Part shown: positions 53,928 through 63,135 of the stretch, piece by piece
Numbering within the stretch: the stretch's first letter is position 1
Layout: each line of letters starts with the position of its first letter
From: Candidatus Binatia bacterium
Lineage (GTDB): Bacteria > Desulfobacterota > Binatia > HRBIN30
DNA: 64,000 nucleotides
Assembly (NCBI GenBank): GCA_023150935.1
Contig: JAKLJW010000002.1
Coordinates: 124,001-188,000 of the forward strand
Reading direction: 5' to 3'
Made by a program: the position numbers and the translations under genes
The notes under the pieces: model-generated
Database searches by the model: none
Told to the model about the DNA's origin: nothing
Seen by the model: the letters and a program-made list of their open reading frames with translations, nothing else

Positions 53928-55553
53928 ATGAACGGGGAAAGTCCTGCAATTCTCTACACGGGAGCGGAGATAATCACGCTCGAGTCGGACCGGCCGCGGG
54001 CCGAAGCGCTGGCGACGCTCGGCGATCGCATCGTTGCGGTCGGTACGGAGGATGCCTGTCGCGAGGCACTGGCGGCAGCATCGGCCGTCCGCCGCGTCGA
54101 CTTGAGCGGTCGCTGCCTGCTTCCCGGGTTCATCGACACGCACCTGCATCCGATTGCGCTCGCCTATTTCGATCTGAACGCGGATCTGCGCGGCGTGCGC
54201 AGCATCGCGGCGCTGCAGCAAACGTTGCGCGCGGCGGCGGCCCGCCTGCCCGCGGGCGAATGGCTCGTCGGCCTGCAACTCGAAGATGCCGAGTTGGCCG
54301 AGCGGCGTCTGCCCACCAGAGTCGAACTTGACGCCGCATGTCCCGACCGGCCGGTGGTGGTTCTGAAACACGACGGCCACAGTGCCGCCGGTAACGGCGC
54401 GGCGCTGGCGGCGGCCGGCATCGATGCCCGCACGCCCGATCCACCCGGCGGCCACATCGAACGCGGCGCCGACGGCGCTCCCACCGGTCCGTGCCGCGAG
54501 AGTGCCGCGCAGCGCCTGTTCGGTGCCGTGCCGACGGTTGCGCTGGAGCGGCTGCAGGCGACTGCCCGGACGTCGTTTCGCCGCCTCTCGGCCCACGGGA
54601 TCACGTCGGCCGGCGTGGTGTTGCAGACCGACGACGAGGGCCCCGGCGGTGCGGCGGGAAGTCTGGAATCGCTGGCAATGCAGTTCCTGCTCGACGACAC
54701 TCCCTTTTCGACTTACGCGATTCTGATCGGCCGCAGCGTCGACGCCGTTCTGGCGGCGCGAGCGACGTCGCTGCACGACCCCGCCGCCGGGCGTCGGGTG
54801 GGAGGGTACAAAATCTACGCCGACGGCACCTTCGGTAGTTGCACCGCGAGCATGCGAGAGCCGTTTGCCGACCGGCCCGATACGCGCGGTTATCTCACGC
54901 TCGCCGAGGACGAGTTGTTCGAGCGCATGCGCGCCGCTCACGACGCCGGGCTGCAGATCTGCGTACACGCCATCGGCGATGCCGCCGTCGAGCGCTGCGT
55001 GGGGCTCTACGAGCGGTTGCTGGCCGAGCGGCCGCGCCCCGATCACCGCCATCGCATCGAGCACGCGTCGCTGGTGCCGCCGGAGACGGTGCCTCGCATG
55101 GCGCGTTGCGGGTTGCACGTCTCGACACAACCGCTGTTCATTCATTCGGAGAAGGAGTGGCTGCCGCGGCGCCTCGGTTATGACCGCGTGCGTGACGTGT
55201 ACCCGCTGCGCGCCCTCGTCGACGCGGGCGTTGTCGTCGGCGGAGCCTCCGACGCGCCGGTCGAATCGACCGCGGTGCTGCACGCCATCGAGTGTTGCGT
55301 TACCCGCGAGGGATTCGAAACGCAGCAGGCGCTGACGCCGCTACAGGCGTTGCGGCTGTTCACGTCCGACGCGGCCCGGCTGCAGTTCGAGGAGCGGGAG
55401 AAGGGCACGCTCGCGCCCGGCAAACGCGCGGACCTGGTCGTGCTGAGCGCCAACCCGCTCGACACGGCTCCCGAACGCATTGCCGACATTCGCGTGTTGC
55501 GGACCGTGACCGGCGGCCGCGTCGTCTACGACCACGAAGGGAAGGTGGAATGA
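53928..55553 (+). CDS. YtcJ-like amidohydrolase (amidohydrolase_3 family)
   Basis: 541 residues. The metal-binding HxH is in GFIDTHLHP (about 67-75). KIYADGTFGSCTASMREPF, VHAIGDAAVERCVG and HRIEHASLVPPE are conserved YtcJ features, the last two giving His metal ligands, and GGASDAPVES gives the catalytic Asp. YtcJ-like proteins hydrolyse C-N bonds of small amides or cyclic imides. Start ATG is one base after the racemase gene stop, and the stop overlaps the next ATG (ATGA). Confidence 0.9.
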   Translation: MNGESPAILYTGAEIITLESDRPRAEALATLGDRIVAVGTEDACREALAAASAVRRVDLSGRCLLPGFIDTHLHPIALAYFDLNADLRGVRSIAALQQTLRAAAARLPAGEWLVGLQLEDAELAERRLPTRVELDAACPDRPVVVLKHDGHSAAGNGAALAAAGIDARTPDPPGGHIERGADGAPTGPCRESAAQRLFGAVPTVALERLQATARTSFRRLSAHGITSAGVVLQTDDEGPGGAAGSLESLAMQFLLDDTPFSTYAILIGRSVDAVLAARATSLHDPAAGRRVGGYKIYADGTFGSCTASMREPFADRPDTRGYLTLAEDELFERMRAAHDAGLQICVHAIGDAAVERCVGLYERLLAERPRPDHRHRIEHASLVPPETVPRMARCGLHVSTQPLFIHSEKEWLPRRLGYDRVRDVYPLRALVDAGVVVGGASDAPVESTAVLHAIECCVTREGFETQQALTPLQALRLFTSDAARLQFEEREKGTLAPGKRADLVVLSANPLDTAPERIADIRVLRTVTGGRVVYDHEGKVE

Positions 55554-56071
55554 CTGCCAGGGTGTCATCCGACTCGCCGCTCGCGGCGGAAGCGACAGGG
55601 CGGGAATCCGGTGTCCTCATTCGGCCCGCGCACCCCGACGACATCGAGACGCTGGTCTCCTTCGAGCAGGCCATGGCGCGCGAGACCGAGGATCTGACGC
55701 TCGATCCCGAGACGCTGCGGACCGGCGTGAGCAAGCTGATCGCCGATCCAACCCGTGGCCGCTGCTTCGTCGTCGAGGTGCAGGGCGAAGCGGTGGCGAC
55801 GCTGGCGGTGACGCTGGAGTGGAGCGACTGGCGAAACGGCTTCTTCTGGTGGATTCAAAGTGTCTACGTCGCGCCGGCGCATCGTCGCAAAGGGCACTAC
55901 CGGCGGTTGCACGAGTACGTGCGCGCCCGGGCCGCCGCCGACCCCGAGGTGTGCGGCTTGCGTCTCTACGTCGAGCAGGACAACCGAGCCGCGCAGGAAA
56001 CGTACCGCGCCCTCGGCATGTTCGAAACCGCCTATCGAGTGTTCGAGCAGCCGCTCCGATCGGGGCGCTGA
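55550..56071 (+). CDS. GNAT-family N-acetyltransferase
   Basis: 173 residues from the ATG at 55550, overlapping the amidohydrolase stop. IRPAHPDDIETL begins the fold, WWIQSVYVAPAHRRKGHYRRLHEY (about 99-121) is the acetyl-CoA pyrophosphate loop, and LRLYVEQDNRAAQETYRALGM the last strand-helix. The substrate amine is unknown. With the amidohydrolase and enolase-type enzyme it could form an acylation/deacylation cycle. Confidence 0.87.
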   Translation: MTARVSSDSPLAAEATGRESGVLIRPAHPDDIETLVSFEQAMARETEDLTLDPETLRTGVSKLIADPTRGRCFVVEVQGEAVATLAVTLEWSDWRNGFFWWIQSVYVAPAHRRKGHYRRLHEYVRARAAADPEVCGLRLYVEQDNRAAQETYRALGMFETAYRVFEQPLRSGR

Positions 56072-56188
56072 GCCCGCCGCCGTGGCGCGGCGATGTTGCG
56101 GTCGTCACCAACGGAGCGGCCCCCCCCCACCGTGCCGCCGCGACAAGAGCGTCTCCTCCGTCGCCGACGCGCGCGGAGTTCCGCCGTC

Positions 56189-56479
56189 TCAGCGGGCCCA
56201 CCACTTCGGCCGGGCGTGGACGTGGTAATGGTTCGGGATCTGGCGCATGCGATCGTCGAAGAACCAGCCGCGGGGATACTTGAGGTCCGCGACTTTCGCG
56301 AGGGCGGCCTGCATCGCGGTGCGCTCCTCGTCCGTAATCGCCGCCCGATGCGCGCCGAGGACGGCCATCGGAACGTCGCACGAGTCGCAGTCGAGGATGA
56401 CGAATCGGAACGGATCCTGGTACTCGGCGTACCACCGGGTCGTACGCGCGAGAGTGCAGAGTTCACAGGGACGGTCCAT
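56189..56479 (-). CDS. Small HIT-like histidine-triad protein
   Basis: 96 residues from the ATG at 56479 with AGGAGAAGAGG upstream. CELC and DCDSCDVPMAVLG give two Cys pairs, zinc-like, and the C-terminal NHYHVHARPKWW is the histidine-triad H-x-H-x-H of HIT hydrolases. It is shorter than typical HIT proteins (about 120-150). Probably a phosphohydrolase-type nucleotide-binding protein, substrate unknown. Confidence 0.72.
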   Translation of the reverse strand: MDRPCELCTLARTTRWYAEYQDPFRFVILDCDSCDVPMAVLGAHRAAITDEERTAMQAALAKVADLKYPRGWFFDDRMRQIPNHYHVHARPKWWAR

Positions 56480-56633
56480 CGGCCTCTTCTCCTGGCGACG
56501 CCGGGTCGTTGCGGGCGCCGATCGGTGGTCTACACATTGCGGGCGCCTTAGTATAGGTTTCCGCCGGTCCGGCCCTGGCCGGCGCACGGTTCGCGTGACC
56601 GATTTCCAATGACGACAGGAGCACTGTGAACGC

Positions 56634-58019
<1,386 letters not shown>

Positions 58020-58044
58020 GCGCCGCTTCGGGGTACGCCGCGTC

Positions 58045-58893
58045 GTGATTGCCGAGACGGTTCTTGCGCAGCTTCGCTGGGTGCGGGTGAGCGATCCAAA
58101 CGTGGATCTCTCCCGGTTCCCCGATTTTCTCATCGTCGGTCCGCAGCGGACCGGAACGACATGGCTGCACGCCAACCTGCGATTTCACCCGCAGGTGTTT
58201 CTGGCCGAGCCGAAGGAGCTGTTTTTCTTCAGCCGTCTGAAGACCCCGGACGACCCGCGCTTTCAGTCGAACAACCTCGGCTGGTACCTGCGGTTCTTCC
58301 GCGATCCGTGGTGGCGTTATCTGGCGAAGACCGCGATATCGCTGCGGCGCTACCGGCGTCTGTACCGGCCCCGCGTGCGCGGCGAGGCTACCGCCAGCTA
58401 CGCGACGATCGACACCGATGTGATCCGCGAGATCGCGCTGCTTGCGCCCGAGGTCAAGGCGATCATGATGATTCGCGACCCGGTCGACCGGGCGTGGTCG
58501 CATGCCAAGAAGGATCTCGTCCGCAAGACCAGGCGCCGGGTGCGCGACGTTCCGGACGAGGAGTTCCGGCAGTTCTTCGTCCAGCCCTATCAGATCGGTT
58601 GCGCGCGTTACGTCCACAACTACGACCGGTGGGCAAGTCAGTTGCGCCCCGGGCACCTGCGCGCCTGGCTGTTCGACGACGTCCAGCGTCGGCCCGAGGC
58701 GATGCTCGCCGAGGTTATGGAGTTCCTCGGCGTCGACAGCGACCGGCGCTACATCGGCGACCTGGCCCGCGAAGCGGTCAACCCGACCGCGTCATCCGAA
58801 GTTCCGGAGCGCCACCGGTTGTTTCTGGAGGAGTTGTTCGCCGAGGATCTGCGGGCGCTGAAAGAGCGCTTCGGACTGAGTTGGACCCGCTGA
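58045..58893 (+). CDS. Sulfotransferase (PAPS-dependent)
   Basis: 282 residues from GTG at 58045. The 5'-phosphosulfate loop LIVGPQRTGTTWLHANL (about 31-47) and the 3'-phosphate motif MIRDPVDRAWSHAKKDL (about 141-157) are intact and identify the sulfotransferase fold. Acceptor may be a glycan or lipid. No membrane helix. A glycosyltransferase operon follows, so envelope glycan sulfation is plausible (inference). Confidence 0.9.
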   Translation: MIAETVLAQLRWVRVSDPNVDLSRFPDFLIVGPQRTGTTWLHANLRFHPQVFLAEPKELFFFSRLKTPDDPRFQSNNLGWYLRFFRDPWWRYLAKTAISLRRYRRLYRPRVRGEATASYATIDTDVIREIALLAPEVKAIMMIRDPVDRAWSHAKKDLVRKTRRRVRDVPDEEFRQFFVQPYQIGCARYVHNYDRWASQLRPGHLRAWLFDDVQRRPEAMLAEVMEFLGVDSDRRYIGDLAREAVNPTASSEVPERHRLFLEELFAEDLRALKERFGLSWTR

Positions 58894-59030
58894 CCCCGGC
58901 GCGGTCCCGTGCGAAACGCACGCTCGACCCTCTTGCGATCCGAGGATGCGCGCGCCGCGCGCGTTCGATCCGCCGACATCGCGCGGTGATAGGGGTAGGC
59001 CTTGTGCCTGCCCCCGTGTCGGCAGATCAG

Positions 59031-59127
59031 GGCAACCACGAGGGTTGCCCCTGCAGGCAACCACGAGGGTTGCCCCTGCAGGCAACCACGAGGGTTGCCC
59101 CTGCAGGCAACCACGAGGGTTGCCCCT
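59031..59127. repeat. Four tandem copies of a 25 bp hairpin unit
   Basis: GGCAACCACGAGGGTTGCC followed by CCTGCA is repeated at 59031, 59056, 59081 and 59106; the last copy lacks the final three bases. Each unit is itself an inverted repeat, GGCAACC/GGTTGCC. No spacers of unique sequence separate them, so it is not CRISPR. Confidence 0.95.
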
Positions 59128-59135
59128 ACTTGTCC

Positions 59136-59197
59136 CGGTGAAAGCCGGGAGCCCTGGATCCAGCGTCAGATGAAGGGCGGATGCCGGCTTTCGCCGG
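59136..59197. repeat. REP-like inverted pair
   Basis: CGGTGAAAGCCGG (59136-59148) and CCGGCTTTCGCCGG (59184-59197) are complementary and enclose about 35 bases; this is typical of dispersed REP-type elements. Confidence 0.6.
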
Positions 59198-59290
59198 CGC
59201 ACCTGGTAGTGCACGTGACCGGACGCGGGTTGTTTCCGACCCGGGCGCCGTCATAGAGTGCGACGGGCCCGCGCGGGAACGGAGGCGCTT

Positions 59291-60286
59291 ATGCCCGTCC
59301 GATTCTCTGTCATAATTCCGGTTGGAACGGCGGCGACCCCGGCCGCCGTGCTGGACTCGCTCGACAGGCTGCGTTTTCCGAAGGACGAGTTCGAGATCGT
59401 CGTCGAGGCGGGCCCCAACCCATCGCGCAACCGCAACCGGGCGATCGCCAGGGCGGCGGGCGGCATCCTTGCTTTCGTCGACGACGATTGCGTCGTCGAT
59501 CCCGACTGGCTGGACCGCGCGCACGCCTTTTTCACCGCCTACGAGCGCTACGACGTGGTCGGCGGTCCGCAACTGACGCCGGCCTCGGACGGATTCCTGG
59601 CCAGGGCATCGGGCTACGTGCTGGCGTCACGCTTCGGCGCCTACAGGATGGCGAGCAGGTACCGGCGCGGACCGTTGAACCTTGCAGCGACGGAAGTGAA
59701 TCTGTCCTCCGCCAACATCTTCATCAAGCGGCATGTCTTCGAGCGTTGTGGTTTGTTCGATACCCGCCTGTGGCCGAACGAGGAAACCGAGCTGCTCTGC
59801 CGAGTCGAACGGGCCGGCGGGAGGATGGCTTACGACCCGGCGCTGGTTGTGTACCACAAGCGGCGCAGAGACCTCCGTGAGTTCGCCCGGCAGTGCTTCC
59901 GGTACGGTACCGGACGGGCGCGCCAGAACGCTCTCGTGGGTGTGCGCCGGCCCGGCGTGGGCGTGGTTGTGCCGTCGGCGTTTGCGGCGTACGTCGCATT
60001 GCTCCCGTTGCTGGGCACCGTACAGCCGTTGTTTTGGATTCCGGCCGCCGCTTACTGCGGTTTCAACTTGATCGCGTCGCTTCATGCCGCCTTGTCGTAC
60101 AGGGACCGGTCGTCGGTGGCTGTTCTCCCGCTGCTGTTCCTGACGATTCATCTCGCCTACCCCATCGGATTCCTGCTGGAGTCCGCCCGGATCCGTATCT
60201 TCCACGGCCGGATCGGCGACGTCGACGCCGCCGCAGGGGATGGATTGGGTGCGGCCGTCGCGGCGGAACGGGGAGCCGGGCGATGA
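59291..60286 (+). CDS. Membrane-associated GT2 glycosyltransferase
   Basis: 331 residues from ATG at 59291 with GGAGG upstream; the frame from 59258 is open but not family-like. VIIPVGTAATPAAVLDSL, AFVDDDCVVDPDWL (about 53-66, metal-binding), and the NEETELLCRVERAGG motif (about 164-178, catalytic Glu-Glu region) fit GT2 chain-building enzymes. Membrane helices near 225-245 and 270-300 close it. The stop overlaps the ATG of the radical SAM gene (ATGA), so they are cotranscribed. Acceptor unknown. Confidence 0.87.
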   Translation: MPVRFSVIIPVGTAATPAAVLDSLDRLRFPKDEFEIVVEAGPNPSRNRNRAIARAAGGILAFVDDDCVVDPDWLDRAHAFFTAYERYDVVGGPQLTPASDGFLARASGYVLASRFGAYRMASRYRRGPLNLAATEVNLSSANIFIKRHVFERCGLFDTRLWPNEETELLCRVERAGGRMAYDPALVVYHKRRRDLREFARQCFRYGTGRARQNALVGVRRPGVGVVVPSAFAAYVALLPLLGTVQPLFWIPAAAYCGFNLIASLHAALSYRDRSSVAVLPLLFLTIHLAYPIGFLLESARIRIFHGRIGDVDAAAGDGLGAAVAAERGAGR

Positions 60287-61785
60287 AGGTGATGATCGGC
60301 TACCCGCCCCTGGAGAGCGAGAAGGGGCAGGGGACGCTGGGGCAGAACCGGCAGTTCTCCTGGTTCAGTCATCCGTCCTACATTTACCCGATGGTCCCGG
60401 CACAGGCAGCGACGTGTCTTGCGCAGCAAGGCCACGAGGTGCTCTGGACCGACGCCATTGCCGAGGAATGGGAATACGGGCGGTTTCTCTCGTACTTCCT
60501 TCGCCAGGGCCCCGACCTCGTTGCCTTCGAAACCAAGACGCCGGTGGTCACCCGGCACTGGCGGATCATCAGGCAACTGAAGAGCCTGGCGCCGAGCACG
60601 AAATTCGTCCTGATGGGCGATCATGTCACCGCCCTGCCGGCGGAAAGCCTGCTCGCCTGCCCGGTGGACTTCGTAGTCGCCGGCGGCGACTACGACTTCG
60701 CGCTGCTGAGCATCTGCGATCACCTCACGACGAGGACGCCGTTGGAGGCAGGCATCTGGTTCCGGGACGGCGCCACCATTCGTTCCGGCGCCGCGCACGG
60801 TGCAGAAAAAAGGGACTACGATGCGCTGCCGCTCATCGACCGCGAGCTGACGCGCTGGGATCTGTACGGCGAGCACCTGTTCTACAAGCCGTGTACGTAC
60901 ACCATGGTGGGCCGCGATTGCTGGCGGCCGCGCTGCACGTTCTGTAGCTGGACGACGCTGTGGCCGCGCTTCCGTACGCGGTCGGCGGAGTCGCTGCTCG
61001 ATGAAATCGGCCACATCCTCGACCGCTACCGCGTCAAAGAGATCTTCGACGACACCGGCACGTTCCCCGTCGGTGCGTTTCTGCGAACGTTTTGTCGTGG
61101 CATGATCGACCGGGGGTTCGCCCGTCGCGTGCATTTCTCCTGTAACATGCGCATCAACGCGCTGCGGCTCGGCGATTATCGGCTGATGGCCAAAGCCGGT
61201 TTCCGGCTGCTCAAGTTCGGAATCGAGTCGGCGAGCCAGAAGACGCTCGACATGCTCGGCAAAGGCACTTCCGTCGAGGACCTCGTCCGCGGCTGCAAGG
61301 AGGCCAAGGCGGCCGGTCTATCGCCGCATCTGACGACGATGGTGGGTTATCCGTGGGAGACCCGAGCCGAAGCGCAGGGCACCCTCGACCTCGTGCGCCG
61401 GCTCTTCGAGGACGGCTACGCCGATACGATCCAGGCGACGGTGGTCATCCCGTACCCGGGCACGCCGCTGTTCCGGCAGGCGGAGGCCAACGGATGGTTG
61501 AAGTACGGGCGCGACTGGGACACGTACGATATGACCTGTCCGGTCATGCACGCACCCTTCGACGACACGGAGGTCATGGACATGGTCAAGCGGCTGTACG
61601 GGTCGTTCCTGTCGCCGCGATTCATCGCACGCAAGCTTCTCTCCATCCGCAGCGCGGCCGACGTGATGTACTACGGGCGGGCGGCAAAGGTGGCGGTGGC
61701 CCACATGATGGACTTTCGACGGAGCGAACGGGACCTCGATGCGCCGCGAGGACCGGCACCGCCGGCGACCGCCGATGACCGCTAG
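60283..61785 (+). CDS. B12-binding-type radical SAM protein with C-x4-C-x2-C cluster site
   Basis: 500 residues from the ATG at 60283. The N-terminal ~190 residues have the Rossmann-like B12-binding layout (VPAQAATCLAQQGHEVLWTDA, VLMGDHVTALPA). The cluster Cys are Cys213, Cys218 and Cys221 in RDCWRPRCTFCSW, so the spacing is C-x4-C-x2-C instead of the usual C-x3-C-x2-C. The barrel continues with FDDTGTFPV, FSCNMRIN and FRLLKFGIESASQ (SAM-binding GxESxS-type). These enzymes do methylations or other radical chemistry on lipids, sugars and antibiotics; substrate unknown. It lies in an operon with a GT2 and a methyltransferase, suggesting a decorated glycan or lipid. Confidence 0.87.
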   Translation: MKVMIGYPPLESEKGQGTLGQNRQFSWFSHPSYIYPMVPAQAATCLAQQGHEVLWTDAIAEEWEYGRFLSYFLRQGPDLVAFETKTPVVTRHWRIIRQLKSLAPSTKFVLMGDHVTALPAESLLACPVDFVVAGGDYDFALLSICDHLTTRTPLEAGIWFRDGATIRSGAAHGAEKRDYDALPLIDRELTRWDLYGEHLFYKPCTYTMVGRDCWRPRCTFCSWTTLWPRFRTRSAESLLDEIGHILDRYRVKEIFDDTGTFPVGAFLRTFCRGMIDRGFARRVHFSCNMRINALRLGDYRLMAKAGFRLLKFGIESASQKTLDMLGKGTSVEDLVRGCKEAKAAGLSPHLTTMVGYPWETRAEAQGTLDLVRRLFEDGYADTIQATVVIPYPGTPLFRQAEANGWLKYGRDWDTYDMTCPVMHAPFDDTEVMDMVKRLYGSFLSPRFIARKLLSIRSAADVMYYGRAAKVAVAHMMDFRRSERDLDAPRGPAPPATADDR

Positions 61786-61830
61786 TTGCGGGCCGGACTG
61801 AGATTGGCGTTCATCGGCGCCGCAGTCTCC

Positions 61831-62748
61831 ATGGAAGACGAGCGTTGTTCGATCTGTCAGGCGGCTGTCCCGCCCCGAGTGGTGTTCGAGTTGCGGGCCA
61901 CCGACGTCGACGAGCGGTTCTCGATTGCCGAATGCCCCGCGTGCGGTGTGCGGCGCACGCTGCCGGTACCCGACGACCTCCGGAGCTACTACGAAACGGA
62001 GCTTGCCCGGAGCATGATCAGCGCCCCGGGGCCCATCTTTGCCTGGCTGCGGCGCATGCTCTTGCGGCTGGAGGTGCGGCGGCTGCTGGCGTCGGACGAG
62101 CAAACATACCTCGATGTCGGCTGCGGCGCGGGCGCGGTGGCGTTGGCGCTTCACCAGCGCGGCCTTCGCGTCCGCGCGGCCGACGCCTGGGCGGCGCGGC
62201 CGCCTCTCCTCGCCGGCGCTCCCGCCGTCGTGTATCATCGACTCGACTTCGATCGCCACGAGATTTCCGGCTTACCGTCAGGGGATCGTTACACTGTCAT
62301 CCTGCGCCACGTGCTGGAGCACTTGAAGGACCCGAGTGCATTCCTGCGTCGGTTGCAGGACTACGGTGCGCGCCGATTCTACGTGGTTGTCCCCAACAGT
62401 GGGGCGCTGGAGCGGCGCCTCCTTGGGTCTTACTGGTATCTCTGGGATCCGCCCCGGCACCTCTGGCATTTCGACGCGGAGTCGCTTCGCGCACTCTGCG
62501 ACCGTGTCGGCCTGGAGGTTCGCGCCCTCGGCCACGACACGATCCCGAACCTGTTGCCGAGTGTGTACCGGTTGTTGCGGCTCCGCGGTTTCGGGGCGGC
62601 GGTGTGTGCGCCGTTCGGTCCCAAGAGCGCGCTGACCGCACTCTCCGCTCCGCTCAACTTCCTGCTGCCCGGCAACGTGGTCTGGCTGCTCGCGGAGGAC
62701 ACGCAACGGGCGCGCCCGTGCCGGCGTTTGCCCTGCACTCGGGGCTGA
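61831..62748 (+). CDS. Class I SAM-dependent methyltransferase with zinc ribbon
   Basis: 305 residues from the ATG at 61831; a TTG at 61786 would add 15 residues. N-terminal CSICQ and CPACGV (about 7-46) form a zinc ribbon. TYLDVGCGAGAVALAL (about 91-106) is the SAM motif, and WDPPRHLWHFDAESLRAL resembles the C-terminal part of C- and O-methyltransferases of the Methyltransf_23 type. It follows the radical SAM gene by 45 bases. Substrate unknown; sugar or lipid methylation is likely from context. Confidence 0.86.
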   Translation: MEDERCSICQAAVPPRVVFELRATDVDERFSIAECPACGVRRTLPVPDDLRSYYETELARSMISAPGPIFAWLRRMLLRLEVRRLLASDEQTYLDVGCGAGAVALALHQRGLRVRAADAWAARPPLLAGAPAVVYHRLDFDRHEISGLPSGDRYTVILRHVLEHLKDPSAFLRRLQDYGARRFYVVVPNSGALERRLLGSYWYLWDPPRHLWHFDAESLRALCDRVGLEVRALGHDTIPNLLPSVYRLLRLRGFGAAVCAPFGPKSALTALSAPLNFLLPGNVVWLLAEDTQRARPCRRLPCTRG

Positions 62749-62812
62749 AGACCTACCCGAGCGGGCCCGGTGCGTGCTCCACGGAGTTCAAAGAACGGTT
62801 TCGTCAGCCCTC

Positions 62813-62841
62813 TTGACGCAGCGCGTGCTTGCGCGTATCGG
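62813..62841 (+). promoter_or_regulatory. Promoter of the cobalamin riboswitch-tonB unit
   Basis: TTGACG (62813-62818) and TATCGG (62836-62841) are separated by 17 bases. A start near 62848 would begin just before the riboswitch. Sigma70-type, moderate match. Confidence 0.55.
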
Positions 62842-62849
62842 TGCGGTCG

Positions 62850-63013
62850 CGATCGGGTCCCCGAGAGGGGTACCAAGGGAAGGGGGTGAAATTCCCCCGC
62901 TGCCCCGCAACTGTGAGGGAGGACGAGCGTCGCATGAAGCCACTGCCCGGCACCATCGGGTGGGAAGGCGCGACGCGAGGACGATCCCCAAGCCAGGAGA
63001 CCTGCCTGATCGG
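62850..63013 (+). promoter_or_regulatory. Cobalamin (AdoCbl/B12) riboswitch
   Basis: The conserved core is clear: AAGGGAAG then GGTGAAATTCCCCCGC, CCCGCAACTGTGA (62905-62917), AAGCCACTGCCC (62937-62948), GGGAAGGCG, and the B12 box AAGCCAGGAGACCTGCC (62989-63005). It is the RF00174-type element that lowers expression of transport genes when cobalamin is high. The downstream gene is tonB, so it probably controls a B12 uptake operon running off the window. Confidence 0.95.
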
Positions 63014-63096
63014 TGAGCCGAATGCCTGCGCCCGGCGCAGGTCAACCTCCCGCGGGGGAGTCGGCGGCCGGTACCCGCGTTAAGCGCGTTCTCGTC

Positions 63097-63129
63097 CGAG
63101 CCTCGACACCCGTACGGGAAGAAGGCTCG
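63097..63129 (+). promoter_or_regulatory. Candidate SD-sequestering hairpin of tonB
   Basis: CGAGCC (63097-63102) and GGCTCG (63124-63129) form a six-base stem that encloses GGGAAGAAGG, the likely ribosome-binding site before the ATG at 63136. This could be the expression platform of the riboswitch, blocking translation. A second hairpin CCTGCG/CGCAGG lies at 63025-63041. Confidence 0.45.
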
Positions 63130-63135
63130 TGTTGT

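Larger units (their letters stand above)
58894..59290. other. Intergenic region rich in hairpin repeats
   Basis: There is no gene in this 397-base gap. It holds GGGGTAGGC/GCCTGCCCC (58992-59014), the tandem at 59031-59127 and the inverted pair at 59136-59197. All are of REP/MITE-like character. Confidence 0.7.

Noticed and set aside
59031-59127. Possible CRISPR array
   Set aside because: The repeats are contiguous with no unique spacers, and each unit is an inverted repeat; no cas gene is present.
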